From the NCBI RefSeq assembly GCF_026213295.1, contig NC_079417.1, positions 1,696,241 through 1,760,240 of the forward strand: a stretch of DNA of 64,000 nt, in the 5' to 3' direction. Both the position numbers and the translations under genes were made by a program. The notes under the pieces are model-generated. The model was not told the DNA's origin. It saw nothing but the letters and a program-made list of their open reading frames with translations, and ran no database searches. The number at the start of each line of letters is the position of its first letter. Positions within the stretch are counted from its first letter, which is position 1. This DNA comes from Gadus chalcogrammus. Taxonomy: Eukaryota; Chordata; Actinopteri; Gadiformes; Gadidae. Positions 9,872 through 21,791 of the stretch are shown here, piece after piece.

Positions 9872-11050
9872 CCAGTCTCCTGTCGCACTATCTGCGTACT
9901 CCACTGCGGGCCCAGCCAGTCCCTTATGGATCAACAACTGCGGATAGGGAGGCTCCAACGTCACCCTGAAGAGGGGAAACACAACAAGATTCAGGGCATC
10001 ACTATTCTCCTAAAGCCACCGTAGGTTTGCATCAAGCCCACTCTCCAGGCCAGAGGCAAAGCTTTCCTGTTCCGGGGGCATCCGTGGCATACTGGTGAAG
10101 GAGTTGGACTGGTAACCGGAGGGTGGCCAGTTTGAATCCCGAACCTCCACGGATGAGGTGCCCTTGAGCAAGGCTCCTGAAACCCCCACCTGCTCCCCGG
10201 GCGCTGCACCGCGGCAGCCCACTGCTCCGGGAGTGCCGGTGTGCCCCCATGTGTGTAACTGCATGTGTGTACCTGCGTGTGCACCTGTATTTGTGTACCC
10301 CACGTGTGTGGACCTCTGTGTGTGTATGTGTTCACCAGCTACCCGGATGGGTCAAAAGCAGAGAAAGAATTCTCCCCTAAAAAGGGATGAATAAAGGACT
10401 TATCTTATCTTATCTTATCTGTTGGCCTGACAGTATTATTCCACCTCCATCATCAGTCCATTCACTTTATCAACAAAGCCTGGATGACTATCAGTATCCA
10501 ATAATATATGAGTGATTTGTTCCCTTTGTCCCCGTTTTGAATGTGTTTGCCATGAGTAGGCTACTGGTAGAATGTTTGATGTATAAAAAGGGGGACTCAC
10601 TTCAATCCGGAGTGGCAGCACATCCTTTCTTATCACTTCAGCAACCTTTGCTTTAAACAGATCACCGATAGCTTTTTCAGTATGGCCTTCAGGGAGTTTG
10701 CCTGCAGGACCAGAACAATCACATCAATATTTAGTCTGTCTGCCTCCTTTATTACAAATCAACCTTCTTTAGCTTATCTCATAATATGAAAGAGACAATA
10801 AAACGTGAACGTAAACAACTGAACGGTATGTAACAGCTTTCCATATCTGAGCAGGTTATACCAAGTTTTTTAATACATGGCATTGTTGAATACAATATTA
10901 CCCTTCCATGTTATTTGTGTCTGGATCTGATTAACAGATATTTAAAGTACAGACAACTACATAAAAGCACTTACCCGGACCGTCAGACTCCACAACAAGG
11001 ACCGACTGTGTCAGAAGAGTGGCAACGATCAAAGTTTGAACAGAAAACAT
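9872..11050 (-). pseudogene. secreted LRAT-like family, copy B (exons 1-3, broken)
   Basis: Exon 1 is 11050-10975 (MFSVQTLIVATLLTQS..., donor gtaagt). Exon 2 is 10701-10601. Exon 3 is 9965 to about 9872 (VTLEPPYPQLLIHKGL...). The promoter resembles the intact genes, with TATA near 11106-11111 on this strand and an inverted CCAAT further up. It is broken in three ways: exon 2 is 38 bp shorter than in the intact gene, removing the segment leading to SHSG and changing phase; exon 3 stops at the codon for the conserved Trp and runs into unrelated sequence; and no exon 4 is present. Intron 2 has been split by a SINE (10072-10418). It shares its 3' truncation context with copy D. Confidence 0.75.
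10072..10418 (+). mobile_element. tRNA-derived SINE with (ttatc)n tail
   Basis: An insertion of about 345 bp into intron 2 of copy B. The head carries RNA polymerase III box-like sequences: tggcatactgg near 10088 (A box) and a gtttgaatccc-type B box near 10126-10138. The centre 'aggtgcccttgagcaagg' matches the conserved core of teleost V-SINE/HE1-type elements. The 3' end is a tatct/ttatc run (10399-10418). Flanking 'ctgtt' duplicates (10067-10071 and 10419-10423) and the uninterrupted intron in copies C, D and G show the insertion boundaries directly. Confidence 0.85.
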
Positions 11051-11299
11051 CTTGTCTTTGGTCTTTACTCTCCAACACACATCATTCAGATGAAGACGAG
11101 TCGATCTTATACGGTTGGTTGTGGAACCGCCTACCTGCATCAGCCAATCACATCGGTGCACATAGTACAACTGCACCTGAAGAAACATTAATATTAAAGA
11201 ACATTTCCCAGATTAACTCAACTTCATATCTCGAAGTCAGGGCGGGGGGGGGGGGGGGGGACGACAGAGAAAACTTGTACAACTGGCCATAAGCTTATT

Positions 11300-14200
11300 A
11301 CAGTTATTACAGGATCAGTCCCAAACATAGATGAGCAATAAGGAGGGTTTTTCCCATACATTCAGAGGGCCAGCAAAACACGGAGTACAGTAAAATAATG
11401 AAGTGAACATACTTAACAGAAGAACCCAAACACCCCATTACAGCTCCGTACCACATCAAGCCACCATACCTTACATGTGAATACAGAACAGATACTGATT
11501 CTCAGAGACATTCACCGGCCCCTGTAGACGGCTTGATATCTACAACTTAGTAATCTTTATCTGACTCCATGAACCCTCAGCAGAGAGAGCTGTTGTTTTT
11601 TGGAACTGAAATATGTTTGAAATGTGATGTAAAGGGATGTGCATCATTTGACGCATCATGATATCAAAAATGAGGGTCGGTGGTTTCTAATGTTCATGTT
11701 CTTGGAGCGGTGGTGTTGATGGCAGAAGAGAAGTCTGCAGAGAGAAGGGCTGTGTGTCAGTGTCTGTAGATCTGTTATAGTTGTGTTAGTGTATCCTATC
11801 ACGATCAACTGGGGACTACGGTGGGTTGAGAAGTACAGGGCTGTTCATCATCATCTGAATGATTTAGCAGGTTCCCTACGCAAGGTAAAAGCTTTGATTA
11901 AAGGAGCTGTCGGAAAGATTTAAGATAAATCATTTGAGTGTAATTTGATAGGAAATCCCTTTCTTCAGTGATCACTGAGTCAAATGCTCTATGAGGACAT
12001 ATGTTCTGGCTGATTATGCTTGCCTCTGCATGACCAATTTTCTGCTGGGTTTTTTGTTTTTTTAAATTGTGCGTTGTGTTGTGTCGGCCCAGTTGTGATG
12101 TAGCAAACCAGTTGGACCTGCTCTTTGTTGGAGCCTCAATGGGAACAACGAGAGACAACACAAACCACAGGCTAACGCATTAAGACAGAAGGGGGCTCGG
12201 GTTGTGGGCTACAGGTAATAGCTTACAAGTGAGATAGCGATTATGTCAACTATTCCAGCCTGCTGGTTCTCCAACATCCCAGCAGCCCTTTTCTGGTTCT
12301 CTACCAGGGTGGTCCGACTCTGCCAAGGTTGTACTGCAAGAAATGTTTTAAGGGAGAAATATGGACCCTATTACAGTAACTCAGTCGGTGTGTAAATGTT
12401 CATCATTCAGTTTTGTCAAATTGGAGGAGCTAACCAGAACTCTGTTCAACCCGTTAAATAAAGCTACAGGCAAAGAAGAATTGGTTTAATTCATCTATAA
12501 TTTAAGTTGATTGAGTCAATGAATCAATTGTTTCAGGAATGCTTAGTAAAATCCTTTATTCATCATCAGTTGTGTCAAGTAGTACTCTATTCTGTTTTAA
12601 CCCATTAAACAAATCATTAATTCTACAACATTTTGGGTTGCTATTGCATGCATTTAATGTTCAATTCACTTAATGCAAGCAATGACGCATTATATTGACT
12701 TATCACCAGCTTCTAATGTTATATATTTGCCCAAAGCTCAGGAATTTAATTAGTTAACTTAAAGCACACAATAACAACTTAGAGAAACTTATAGTCACAT
12801 TCAAATGCATAGTAACAGTGATCATAATGCAAGAAGAATTGATTAAAATGTGTTGCAATTATGAGAATTATAACACACTATGATCCTTGCAGACATGTCA
12901 GTTAGTGACCGGCAGTTTTATGAGACTTGCGCACCGCACCATTCACGCCATCTGCCCCACCCGCTTGGCTGTCGGAACATTTGCATATTTTCGCGTGTTT
13001 GCATTAACTTTGTAAGTATTCATGCCACACATTCGCTTGTGGTGTGAACGCAGTTAAAGTAAATGGAGGGAATCTAAAGAGATGTCATACGAGTAAGTTT
13101 GCCATAGTTAGAGATATCCGTAATTCAGTTTGACCAGTCAAAACTGAATTACAGATATCTCTTATTAAGTAAATGAGCTTTAGATAAAATGCTTGTCTTT
13201 GTAGTAGCGTGCAATATCGCGTGAAGGAAAAGTAATGAGGAAATGAATAAGGAAAACAACTAAAGAAAGGGATAATTTTAATGTCCTTTTAAAAGAGTGT
13301 TGGAAACGCCACTATGATTTGACTTAGTAAACCGTGATTAAATGCATTGTAGAGCAGTTGATTTAAACCGTTTTTAAAATGACTCTTGTAAAAGCAGCTT
13401 AATAATGTTTTTCTAAATCCAACTATAAATGTACTCTTTTAATTGTGGATTTTTTTTCATTGAGTGTTCTTTAAAGGGATACGTTATTAATTATTCACTA
13501 TTGGTAACTTAGTAATTATAAATTTACTTGGTAACGTTAATAGTTAGATAGCTAACAATGTCCCTTCAATTTCAAGTGGGCTAACGCTTAGCATGTCTAT
13601 CTACAAAGCATGTCTACAAAGCATGATAGCTTAGTAGTAGTCGTACTGTGTTAGCTCATTCATAATCTATGGTGATTGTACCGTTTTCAGTGGTAGTTTG
13701 CATTTGTACCATGCAAATTCTAACCCTGATAAAACCACAAAATGACCATAACATATGTGAAACGTTGCTGGTAGAGTTTGGCGGTTGGCGGGACTCCGAA
13801 GATAACATGATGTGCTCACCCGTGATGTCCTGTAGTCTTTTCTTATAATTTATCATTCAATGTTTTTTTCTGAACATTCTGACCTTATTTTAAGAACTGT
13901 AACATTTTTGGTTCTTGATATATTCCGATTTTATTTTCATAATATTATGACTTCCTTCTCTAAATCTTCAATGTGTTTTTCTTTACAGTGGCCCTTAAAC
14001 TATGACTATTGTTCACCTCTGTATTTCTGCTGACCTTTCTAACATTTTTTCTTCACCTCTGGCCATCCACTGTCTGCAGCACATTCTGAAGAATGGGTGG
14101 GCACACATGAGTATGGAAAACACTTCCCTGTCCTCTCCGATTGGATCTCAATCACTGGTGATGTTTTCCTTTTCCCAGTTTCTATATCTTTTGGCTCATA

Positions 14201-14406
14201 TAATGTTTCCTCTCCAGTTGGGAGCTCAACAAGAGAAGCCATAGTGTCCAGCTTTGGAGTAAAATTATCTTATCTAGCCGCTATAATTAAAGTCATTATT
14301 GGCTTTGTAACAATCTCCATAATCTCCAGGTTTTATTCATCTTATTTGTTCAATAATGTTCCATTGATACATGTTCATCATAATAGTCACCGACATAGAA
14401 GTCATT
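11300..14406 (+). repeat. long repeat block L, copy 1 (direct orientation)
   Basis: The upstream flank of secreted copy B. The same block, colinear but diverged, occurs at about 24590-28424 (with copy D) and reverse-complemented at about 42763-46140 (with copy C) and 57638-61015 (with copy G). No intact gene is visible. It contains a conserved short hairpin (13110-13162), a stretch whose translation includes LRWVEKYRAVHHHLNDLAG (about 11780-11885) and, on the minus strand, a small frame starting MASLVELPTGEETL (14242-14039). Confidence 0.8.
13110..13162. repeat. conserved hairpin in block L
   Basis: Arms 'agagatatccgtaattcag' and its near-complement around a few-base loop. The equivalent hairpin is at about 27345-27396, and shortened versions at about 43790-43840 and 58665-58710. 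Confidence 0.75.
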
Positions 14407-14414
14407 GAAGTGAC

Positions 14415-15506
14415 CAGTGTTGGGAAAGTTCACTTTCTACGTGAACTAGTTCAAAGTTCAGTTCACAAATTTTAAAATGAACTTCACAGTTCACAGTTCC
14501 AAAAAATAAACTAGTTCATGGTTCTTCTTTTCAATATGTTGCTGTGAGCTTTTATTTTTTCCCGGTATTTTGATAATTGTGCCCCCTTTGTGGTTTGTCT
14601 AGGATGAAATGGAGTGGTTGAATGAAGTATCGTAGCGAAATACAGTTTCTATGGTGTTTTCGCATTTGGTAAATCCCAATGATTTCTGTTGGAAGGCTCA
14701 TTGCTCGTTGGCCGGAAACGGAAAGGGGGGGTGTTCACGCTTGGTTGTAGTATTTTCGCTCGGTTCTAGCCCTACTGTGGGAACGGAGAACCGAGCGAAA
14801 AGACTACAACCAAACATAAACAGCCCCCCTTTCCTTTTCCGGCCAACAAGCAATGATTCTAGGAGGTATTCTAGTCCGCTGAGCTATGAGCCAGAGAGCT
14901 AACGCTATGGATTATGCATATTTATAATCCGAAATTCGTCTCAGCCTTTATACCACAGATACTCTAGGGTCTATAGCATATTACCGCGTTGTCTGATTAC
15001 AGTTTAATTCATTTTTCTTACAATTTAACAGCTCTCGTTTTGAAGAATAATCACTGTGCCATTTGTTTCAATGGGAATCGCGACGGCCATACTTTTAACA
15101 TAAAGTGTAGGCCTACATATTTATAATTTGAAATTCATCCCAGCCTTTATACCACAGACACTATAGGGTCTATAGCACATAACCGCGTTTTCTGATTACA
15201 ATTTAATGTAACAGTAAGCTGACAACACCGCAACTGCAAATTAACCACACAGAGATAACCATGGCAACCGGTCAAACAACACGGCGTTCTGCGCACCCAC
15301 ATCGTTCTGTTTATCAAATGTATCCACATTTGATAAACAAATAAACCCCCTATTGAACGAAGTTAAACCGAGTGAGCGTGCCGTTCACAGACACCAGAAT
15401 GAACGGGTTCACAGTAACGTTCATCAGGCAGTAATACAGTACGTTCAGATCACGTTCGCCGAGTTCATGAACTATCGTTCAATGAACGCATTCAGGCACA
15501 ACACTG
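14415..15506. mobile_element. non-autonomous hAT element, 1092 bp
   Basis: Starts cagtgttggg and ends caacactg. It is flanked by a perfect 8-bp target duplication gaagtgac (14407-14414 and 15507-15514). The equivalent uninterrupted site appears at about 30065-30080 in block L copy 2, which proves the insertion. No transposase is encoded. Inside is a long foldback (14700-14854) with arms of about 65 bp, possibly a nested element. Confidence 0.92.
14700..14854. repeat. foldback inside hAT element
   Basis: Imperfect inverted repeat with arms beginning attgctcgttggccgg and ending ccggccaacaagcaat, separated by a spacer of about 25 bases. Confidence 0.85.
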
Positions 15507-15545
15507 GAAGTGACAATGTAAGGTTCACTAATATATTAATTGTTT

Positions 15546-16230
15546 TTAAAGGTCCCATGGCATGAAAATCTCACTTTATGAGGTTTTATAACATAAATAT
15601 GAGTTCCCCTAGCCTGCCTATGGTCCCAGTGTGGCTAAAACTTGCGATCGGTGTAAAACGAGCACTAGGTGTTCTGCTCGTCTTTGAAAAAACGGAGGCT
15701 CAAGCGCGCTGATTTGGAATGTGGTCCCACAAGTCGTCATAAAGGATCTCAGCTTCTCCCCTTCCTCTGCCTTGCCTGCCCAGAGAATTTGGCCCGCCAA
15801 TGAGACACGACCGTGCGAGCGCCACGTGTGTGTGCGTGTGATTACACAAACTGTAACGCTGTTTGTGCCACCCCCTGTAAGTGTTTGCTGTTGGTGTTAA
15901 GGCGCATAACATGTCGGTTCTTTGACATCTATTGTGTTTCCATAATCAGACTGTAGTTGGGGTTACCTCAGCCATGGTTGAGAATGAGTTTGGGGGAAAG
16001 GAACATTGGCTTTGACTCCGTGAAGTTCCTGGACCACGACATGGAGGAGAAACGGATTGTTGGACGCGAATGGCTCCCGCTTCAGAACCAGAGACGTCGG
16101 AGAACCCGACGCGGTCGTTTGAGATTCATAATATCGTCTGGAGGCTCACACAGCTTTTGGCCGTGATAATATTTATCATATGGTATAGATATCGCTGTAT
16201 AATATGATATTATTAAGATATAGAGATCCA
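15546..16230. mobile_element. TTAA-flanked DNA transposon, left part only
   Basis: Begins at TTAA (15546-15549) followed by aggtcccatggcatg, and is colinear with the complete element at 18454-19979 until 16230, where the Harbinger element starts. The right end is not found nearby, so it is truncated or split by the Harbinger insertion. Confidence 0.75.
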
Positions 16231-18140
16231 GGGGCCGTATTACAGAAACTTCCTATCTCACAATTACTATAAACTTAACTGTTTGGTAACCATGGTAATT
16301 AGAGTTAGGACCAGTTTTAGGAAAATAGCCATTATAGATTAACAGTTCCTAAGTCATTGTTCCTGTCTGAATTCAAGATAGGGTAAGTGTATTACAGATA
16401 AGCATCCTAACTCCCAAAATCTTTAAAAAACTGTTGGGCCATCCTAACTTTTGCGTCGGACATCATCTAGCCGTAGTTATCAGTGTGAGGGATGGCTGCG
16501 ATCATTTTATTCAGCATTTTAGAAAATGAAGACAACCAGAACAGCCGTAATTTATACATAGAAAGGCTGTTAAGCGACCCGGACGATGTGCTGCGTTTTG
16601 ACGATAAAACCCTCATCGACCGCTATAGATTCTCTCGGGCGATGATACCTCAGCTAGCCGAGCAGCTGCGACCAGCGTTGGAGAGGCCAACGAGGCGACA
16701 TGGGGCTGTCCCGGTAGTCGTTCAACTGACCAGTGCACTACGGCTTTTTGCAAAAGGGGATTTTCAGAGCGAGGTTGCCGACATGGCGAAAATGTCCCAG
16801 CCGGCGATTTATTTTAATATGACGAAGGGGGCAACAGCGATAAGCAGACTGGCCCCTCAATATATTGTCTTTCCGAAAGCGGAGGAAATCACGGAAAACA
16901 AGACGGCTTTCTACCGGGAGTACCGGATGCCCGGTGTAATTAGGCTGGTTGATGGGTCGTTATTTCCCATCAAAGCCCCCAATGGACGGGTTGAGGCAGC
17001 CTAGGTGTGCCGCAAAGGCTACCATACCGTAAACATCCAGGCAATAGGGGACCACAGGATGATAATCCGACATTTGGTAGCGAGGTGGTGCAGCTTAACT
17101 CATGATGCTTCCATTTTTAACACAAGGTAGTAGAAGTGTTTCAAAACACACCTTATGAGACTAGACTGTAACTTTATCATCAATACCATACTGCAGCGCC
17201 ACCCAGTGGGTCTATAGGCTAATAGGCTACAGTAAGGTTAGACTCTGCTCACTTACAATTATTAGGCCTATTATTATCATCATTATTATCATTATTATCT
17301 TTATCATTAGGCTTACGTCGCCCAGGATTAGATTTTAATAATAATTCTGAATTGAATGTGAAATAGTCTTATTTTAGCAGTTGTGTATCTCTGCAGTGAC
17401 ATCAATACCCATTTGGAGGAAACGCATCAGAGTGGCTGGCTTCTTGGGGATTATGGCAATCCCTTAAAGCTGTACCTCATGACTCCAGTGGGAAATGAGC
17501 GCTCGCCAGCAGACACGTGGTACAAAGGCAGGATTTTTTTTAATATATTTTTTTAATTCTCAACAAAATAACACTAGTATTGTGGTTAGGCTGTTATCTA
17601 TGAATATTTTATCCAATAGGTATAACCAAGCTCACAAAAAGTGCAGATAAAGGCAGGAGCGTCTGTTTGGAGTCTGGAAGAGCAGGTAGCCTTTAGGTCT
17701 AGTTATTCAGTATACATTTAGTAACAGAAAAAGTTTATGTTGATGAACTGGCAAGACCTCTAATCAGTGCATGAACATAATGTCTAAAATCTTTTTAATC
17801 AGATGGAGATGCCATGACACGTGGCAAGTGGATGCTACCTCCAGTATTAACATTAAAGTAGTGTTGTTTATTAAAGCCACAGCAGTGCTGCACAACATGT
17901 GTAGAATGGCCAATCTTCCTGACCCTGAGGTGGACGCAGCAGAACCAGAAGGCCATGCTGCGGAACCAGAGCCGCGGTGGCTTGTCACTGGGGTCAACAT
18001 CAGGAATCAACTGATTCATGATCTACACGATATATACGAATACGAGTGTTGGCGAGATTTATTTGTGCCGTGTCGCCCCGGTAGATGTTCGAAATCCAAG
18101 TCGCTCCTCGGTCAACTCACGCGTCCGCTCACCTTGAGTT
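16231..18140 (+). pseudogene. PIF/Harbinger transposase relic
   Basis: From 16492 the frame reads an N-terminal segment with IDRYRFSRAMIPQLAEQLRP, then ALRLFAKGDFQSEVADMAKM and RLVDGSLFPIKAPNG, the first catalytic Asp region of HARBI1-like DDE nucleases. A TAG at 17002-17004 interrupts it, yet the same frame continues as VCRKGYHTVNIQAIGDHRMI, typical of the family, so this is one in-frame stop. A later piece (about 17430-17530) gives LLGDYGNPLKLYLMTPVGNE, with the second Asp, and a third (about 17845-17970) gives KATAVLHNMCRMANLPDPEV. The pieces are separated by stop-rich sequence. A Harbinger-like end ggggccgtattacag begins at 16231; I did not find the matching right end. The gene is dead or needs splicing that I cannot see. 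Confidence 0.85.
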
Positions 18141-18453
18141 GAGAATGGGAACTGCAATTCCCATTCTCCCGTATAAAATGATTCGCACAACCGTGCACCG
18201 CACAACTGGTAGGCATTATTGGCCAAACAAAATAATATAATAGCGAAACAATTGAGGTTAGATGCGCGCATTGCGATTGAATGACCTCCACTCTAATGTG
18301 ACTGAGACAAGTGTAGCGGGGCGCAATGTTGTGATTGCTTTCCTACCAAGATGGCCGACTTCCGGTTTGGTTACGAATTTTAATTAGCTGTGACGTCAGT
18401 TGCAAACGAAGAATTGTCAAATTGAAGTCTATTGCAGACTATTGCATATCGTT

Positions 18454-19979
18454 AAAGGTCCCATGACATGAAAATCTCACTTTATGAGGTTTTCTAACCT
18501 ATAATATGAGTTCCCCTAGCCTGCCTATGATCCCCCAGTGGCTAAAACTTGCGTTTGGTGTAAAACGAGCACTAGCTGTTCTGCTCGCCTTTGAAAAAAC
18601 GGAGGCTCAAGTGCGCTGATTTGGAATGTCTGTGTTTAGGACGTCATCAAGCATCTAAGCTCCTCCCCTTACTCTGCCTGGCCCGCCCAGAGACGTTGGC
18701 CCGCCAATGAGACTCGACCGTGCGAGCGCCACATGTGTGTGTGTGAATACACACTGTAACGCAAGTGTTTCTTGTCGGTTCTTTGACGTGCCTTGTATTT
18801 CCACAACGAGACTGTTGTGTGGGTTATCTGAGCCATGGTTGAGAAGGAATTGGGGGAAAGGAACTTTGGCTTTGACTCGCTGAAGTACATGAACTGTCTG
18901 CGACATGCCGCCGGTTGCCGCGAGGCACCATCGCCCGGCAGCGGGCAGCCGGCAGCAGGCAGCGCGCGGTTCAGTCGACTTCAGGTTGATGTGAAAGTGG
19001 AAGAACCAGAGACGTCGCAGAACCCGACAAAGTCGTTTGTGATTCATAATATCGTCTGGAGGCGCACACAGCTTTTGGCCGTGATAATATGTATTATATC
19101 ATATAGATATCTATGTATGATATTATTTAGATAGAGCTCAAGGACTGTAACGCAAGTGTTGTACACTTCCTTGTTATTTGGATAACCGTTCTGCTTTTGG
19201 TGTTATGGCGCATAACACGTCGGACTCTCGTCTCTGGTATTTCTACAACGAGACTCGTATTGGGGGTTATCTCAGCCAAGGTTGAGAATTAATTGGGGGG
19301 AAGGAACTTTGGCTTTGACTCCCTCAAGAACATGAACCACGACATGGAGGAGAAAGGGATTGTTGGCGGCGAATGTCTCCCGCTTGAGCCCCGCTGAGGG
19401 ACCACCGCCGGAGGCGAAGGTGCCTAAGCGCTGCCCGGCAACGATCCCTTTCTCCTCCTTGTCGCGGTTCAGTCTACTTCACATTGATGTGGATGTTGAA
19501 GAACCAGGAACGTCGGAGAACCCAACGCGGTCGTTTGAGATTCATAATATCGACAGCTTTTGGCCTTGATAATATATATTAGGCCTATATGATATAGATA
19601 TCTATGTAGGCTATATGATAATATTTAGATATAGAGCTCCAGGACTCCCGTGTGTTCTAGAATATTTACAGAACACGGCTAAAGGCTGTGTGCGCCTCGC
19701 CATTGCGATACATCCACTGTAAACAGAGCGCATGGTACCGTGGCTGCAAGCTGCTCAGGGCCACACCCCCACCCTCCTCCTTGACCCGCCTCGCTCCTCC
19801 TCATTTGCATTAAAGCTACAGACACCAAAACAGCGCATTTGGGGGAAGCTCAATGTGCGACTGGCTCGGAGTGGCTGTAACTCTGCATCACGGCTGAATT
19901 TCGGGAACGTCTTCGAATGTTAGTTGCCCACTAATACCTATGTTAAAGAATACATAAAATAGCATGTCATGGGACCTTT
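18454..19979. mobile_element. TTAA-flanked DNA transposon, complete ends
   Basis: The left end AAAGGTCCCATGACATG (18454-18470) and right end CATGTCATGGGACCTTT (19963-19979) are perfect inverted repeats. If the flanking TTAA is taken as the target duplication, the ends are AGGTCCCATGACATG, a layout used by piggyBac and Kolobok elements. No transposase is encoded. The interior has two related segments (about 18740-19135 and 19140-19635) around 'ggcgcataac' and 'gattcataatatcg', and a third relative is in the fragment at 15546-16230. Confidence 0.88.
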
Positions 19980-20191
19980 AAATAAAAATGATGAAATGCA
20001 ATTAATTTGTATGTGACTTTATTATGGTCCAAAGATATGACGGGAGAGGCATTCGGCCCTCGAGGTATTTACATTTTTCAAATATGGCCCCCTTTGAAAA
20101 AAGTTTGGACACCCCTGGTGTATACAATCATGAAAAACTGTAATTAAATGCTGCCCTCTGGTGGACGTTCTCATACCGTTTCCCTCTCCAG

Positions 20192-20300
20192 GGTGACGTT
20201 GCGTGACGGTTCCACATGGTTGGTCCATAAGGGAGACGGTTTTGGCATCAGCTCTCAGACCGTGGTGGTGGACGCGAGACACATGAGCACTTCCTGGCAG
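20192..20300 (+). pseudogene. secreted LRAT-like family, orphan exon 3 (copy X)
   Basis: A 109-bp exon bounded by ctccag and gtaaga. It encodes VTLRDGSTWLVHKGDGFG, SSQTVVVDARHMSTSWQ and no stop. Size and phases equal exon 3 of copies E and F (VTLEDGSRWLIHKG...). No matching exon 1, 2 or 4 was found within several kilobases on this strand. It could be the remnant of an older copy or an isolated exon captured by duplication. Confidence 0.7.
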
Positions 20301-21287
20301 GTAAGATGCCCTAAAAGTGTTTATTTATTCAGGGGCGTGTCCATGGGGGCAGGGGAGGACCTGCCCCCCAATACATGATGGGCTAGGGTTATTCGAGCTA
20401 ATGAACAAATCCTTCCAGTCCCACTGCATTAGTCTGGACACCACTGCTGGTTATCTTCGATGGTCTCTGTGTTTTTTTGTGTATCCTAAAAAAAAATACA
20501 AATTTCTTAAAACAATTCAAATTATATTTCATTTGTCTATATTTTGGAAACAAAAGATTTCTGGGGGACCAAGACGTCATAACTGTCACTTCAGGGCTGG
20601 TCGGATGATGGACCAGTGATCTCTGGCGCCCTCTACTGCTACATCTTTTAACTGCATGCAAAACCTCTTAGGTTGAAAGGTGACATATTACACCACCAGG
20701 TGTGAGTGTGATTAGCCATTACAAGCCGTTTTGAAAATGTGCCGCCGACATCACAGGTGGGCATGTCCACCTAGATGTGTGCTGCATAGATCAGTCTACC
20801 AGTCCACCCAGAATTTCAAAATGGCTTGGAACGGCTAATCACACTCACACCTGGTTTATGTGACCATTAAGCGCCACGTGCTTCTTAGGAGCTCGACAAC
20901 ATAGAATTTTCCATTTCATTTCATCCATTCTTACGCCTCGAAAGACAAAAGCGTTTTCTTTCAAGCTGAAGCATTCTGTTACTCCTGAAGACTGGCGATA
21001 TGCACTAACAGACTAAAATAAATACAGAAATCAAATCCAAGTTGTCTATGGTTCTTGCTTAAAGGGCTGATATCGTCTGCTTTTTTTTTTACTTTTCCCC
21101 TGCACTGTTGATATGACTTATGTACAGGGTTTGTAAAGATGTGAATGGCATCTTCACTGTTTTAAACCATGTTTTAGAAGATGCATATATTCCTGTCTGG
21201 CTGTTAGCCGTCATAGTCTGCAGCTGTGGCTCATAGGCTAATTGAGCCACCCCCATTCTGGTGCTCCTTAAGAGGGCCAGAGTTTTA
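20301..21287. other. no gene seen
   Basis: Interspersed-repeat-like sequence only, for example 'ggggcgtgtccatgggggcagggg' near 20335. An imperfect inverted repeat around the phrases gtgtgagtgtgattagcc (about 20700) and ggctaatcacactcacac (about 20833-20850) suggests a small inverted-repeat element of roughly 150 bp. Confidence 0.5.
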
Positions 21288-21791
21288 GGCCACGTTTATA
21301 CGTAGCAGGGTATTTATAGAAACGAATATTTCCCCCCCTCCGTTTTCAAAAATAACATTGTGCACACAACATCGTTTTCAAAAAAGTTGTCGTTTACATC
21401 AAAACGGATAAATACGCCGTTGGGACATTATAACTATGCCAAACCTATGGGCGGCAGTGTAGGGAGAAGGATAAAGCCATGCAAGCCAATCAGAATCCTC
21501 AGAATCAACAACAACGAATAACACGAGCGTCTTCCTGTAACAAACAAACTGTAAACATAGGGCGCTCATATGACGTTAAGCATTTCCTGGCGCATAATGT
21601 GACGTTACAGAACCTAAAACCCCGTTTCTACCCGTTGACACGACAACACGTAACCGGCGTTTTCAGAAATCTCCACTTTGGCCGGAGTTTTTAGAAATGA
21701 TCGTTTTCTGTGACAAAAACGGCGTTTTCGTGTAAATGAGAGGCCAAACCGTGTGAAAATATCTGCGTTTTCCCTTCGTGTAAACGGGGCC
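21288..21791. mobile_element. MITE with TTA target duplication, 504 bp
   Basis: Ends GGCCACGTTTATACG and the near-complement of GGCCCCGTTTACACG are flanked by TTA on both sides (21285-21287 and 21792-21794). The three-base TTA duplication suits the PIF/Harbinger superfamily. No protein is encoded. Confidence 0.75.

Noticed and set aside
10084..10160. A functional tRNA gene
   Set aside because: The tRNA-like boxes are part of a SINE with a core and simple tail inside a target duplication.
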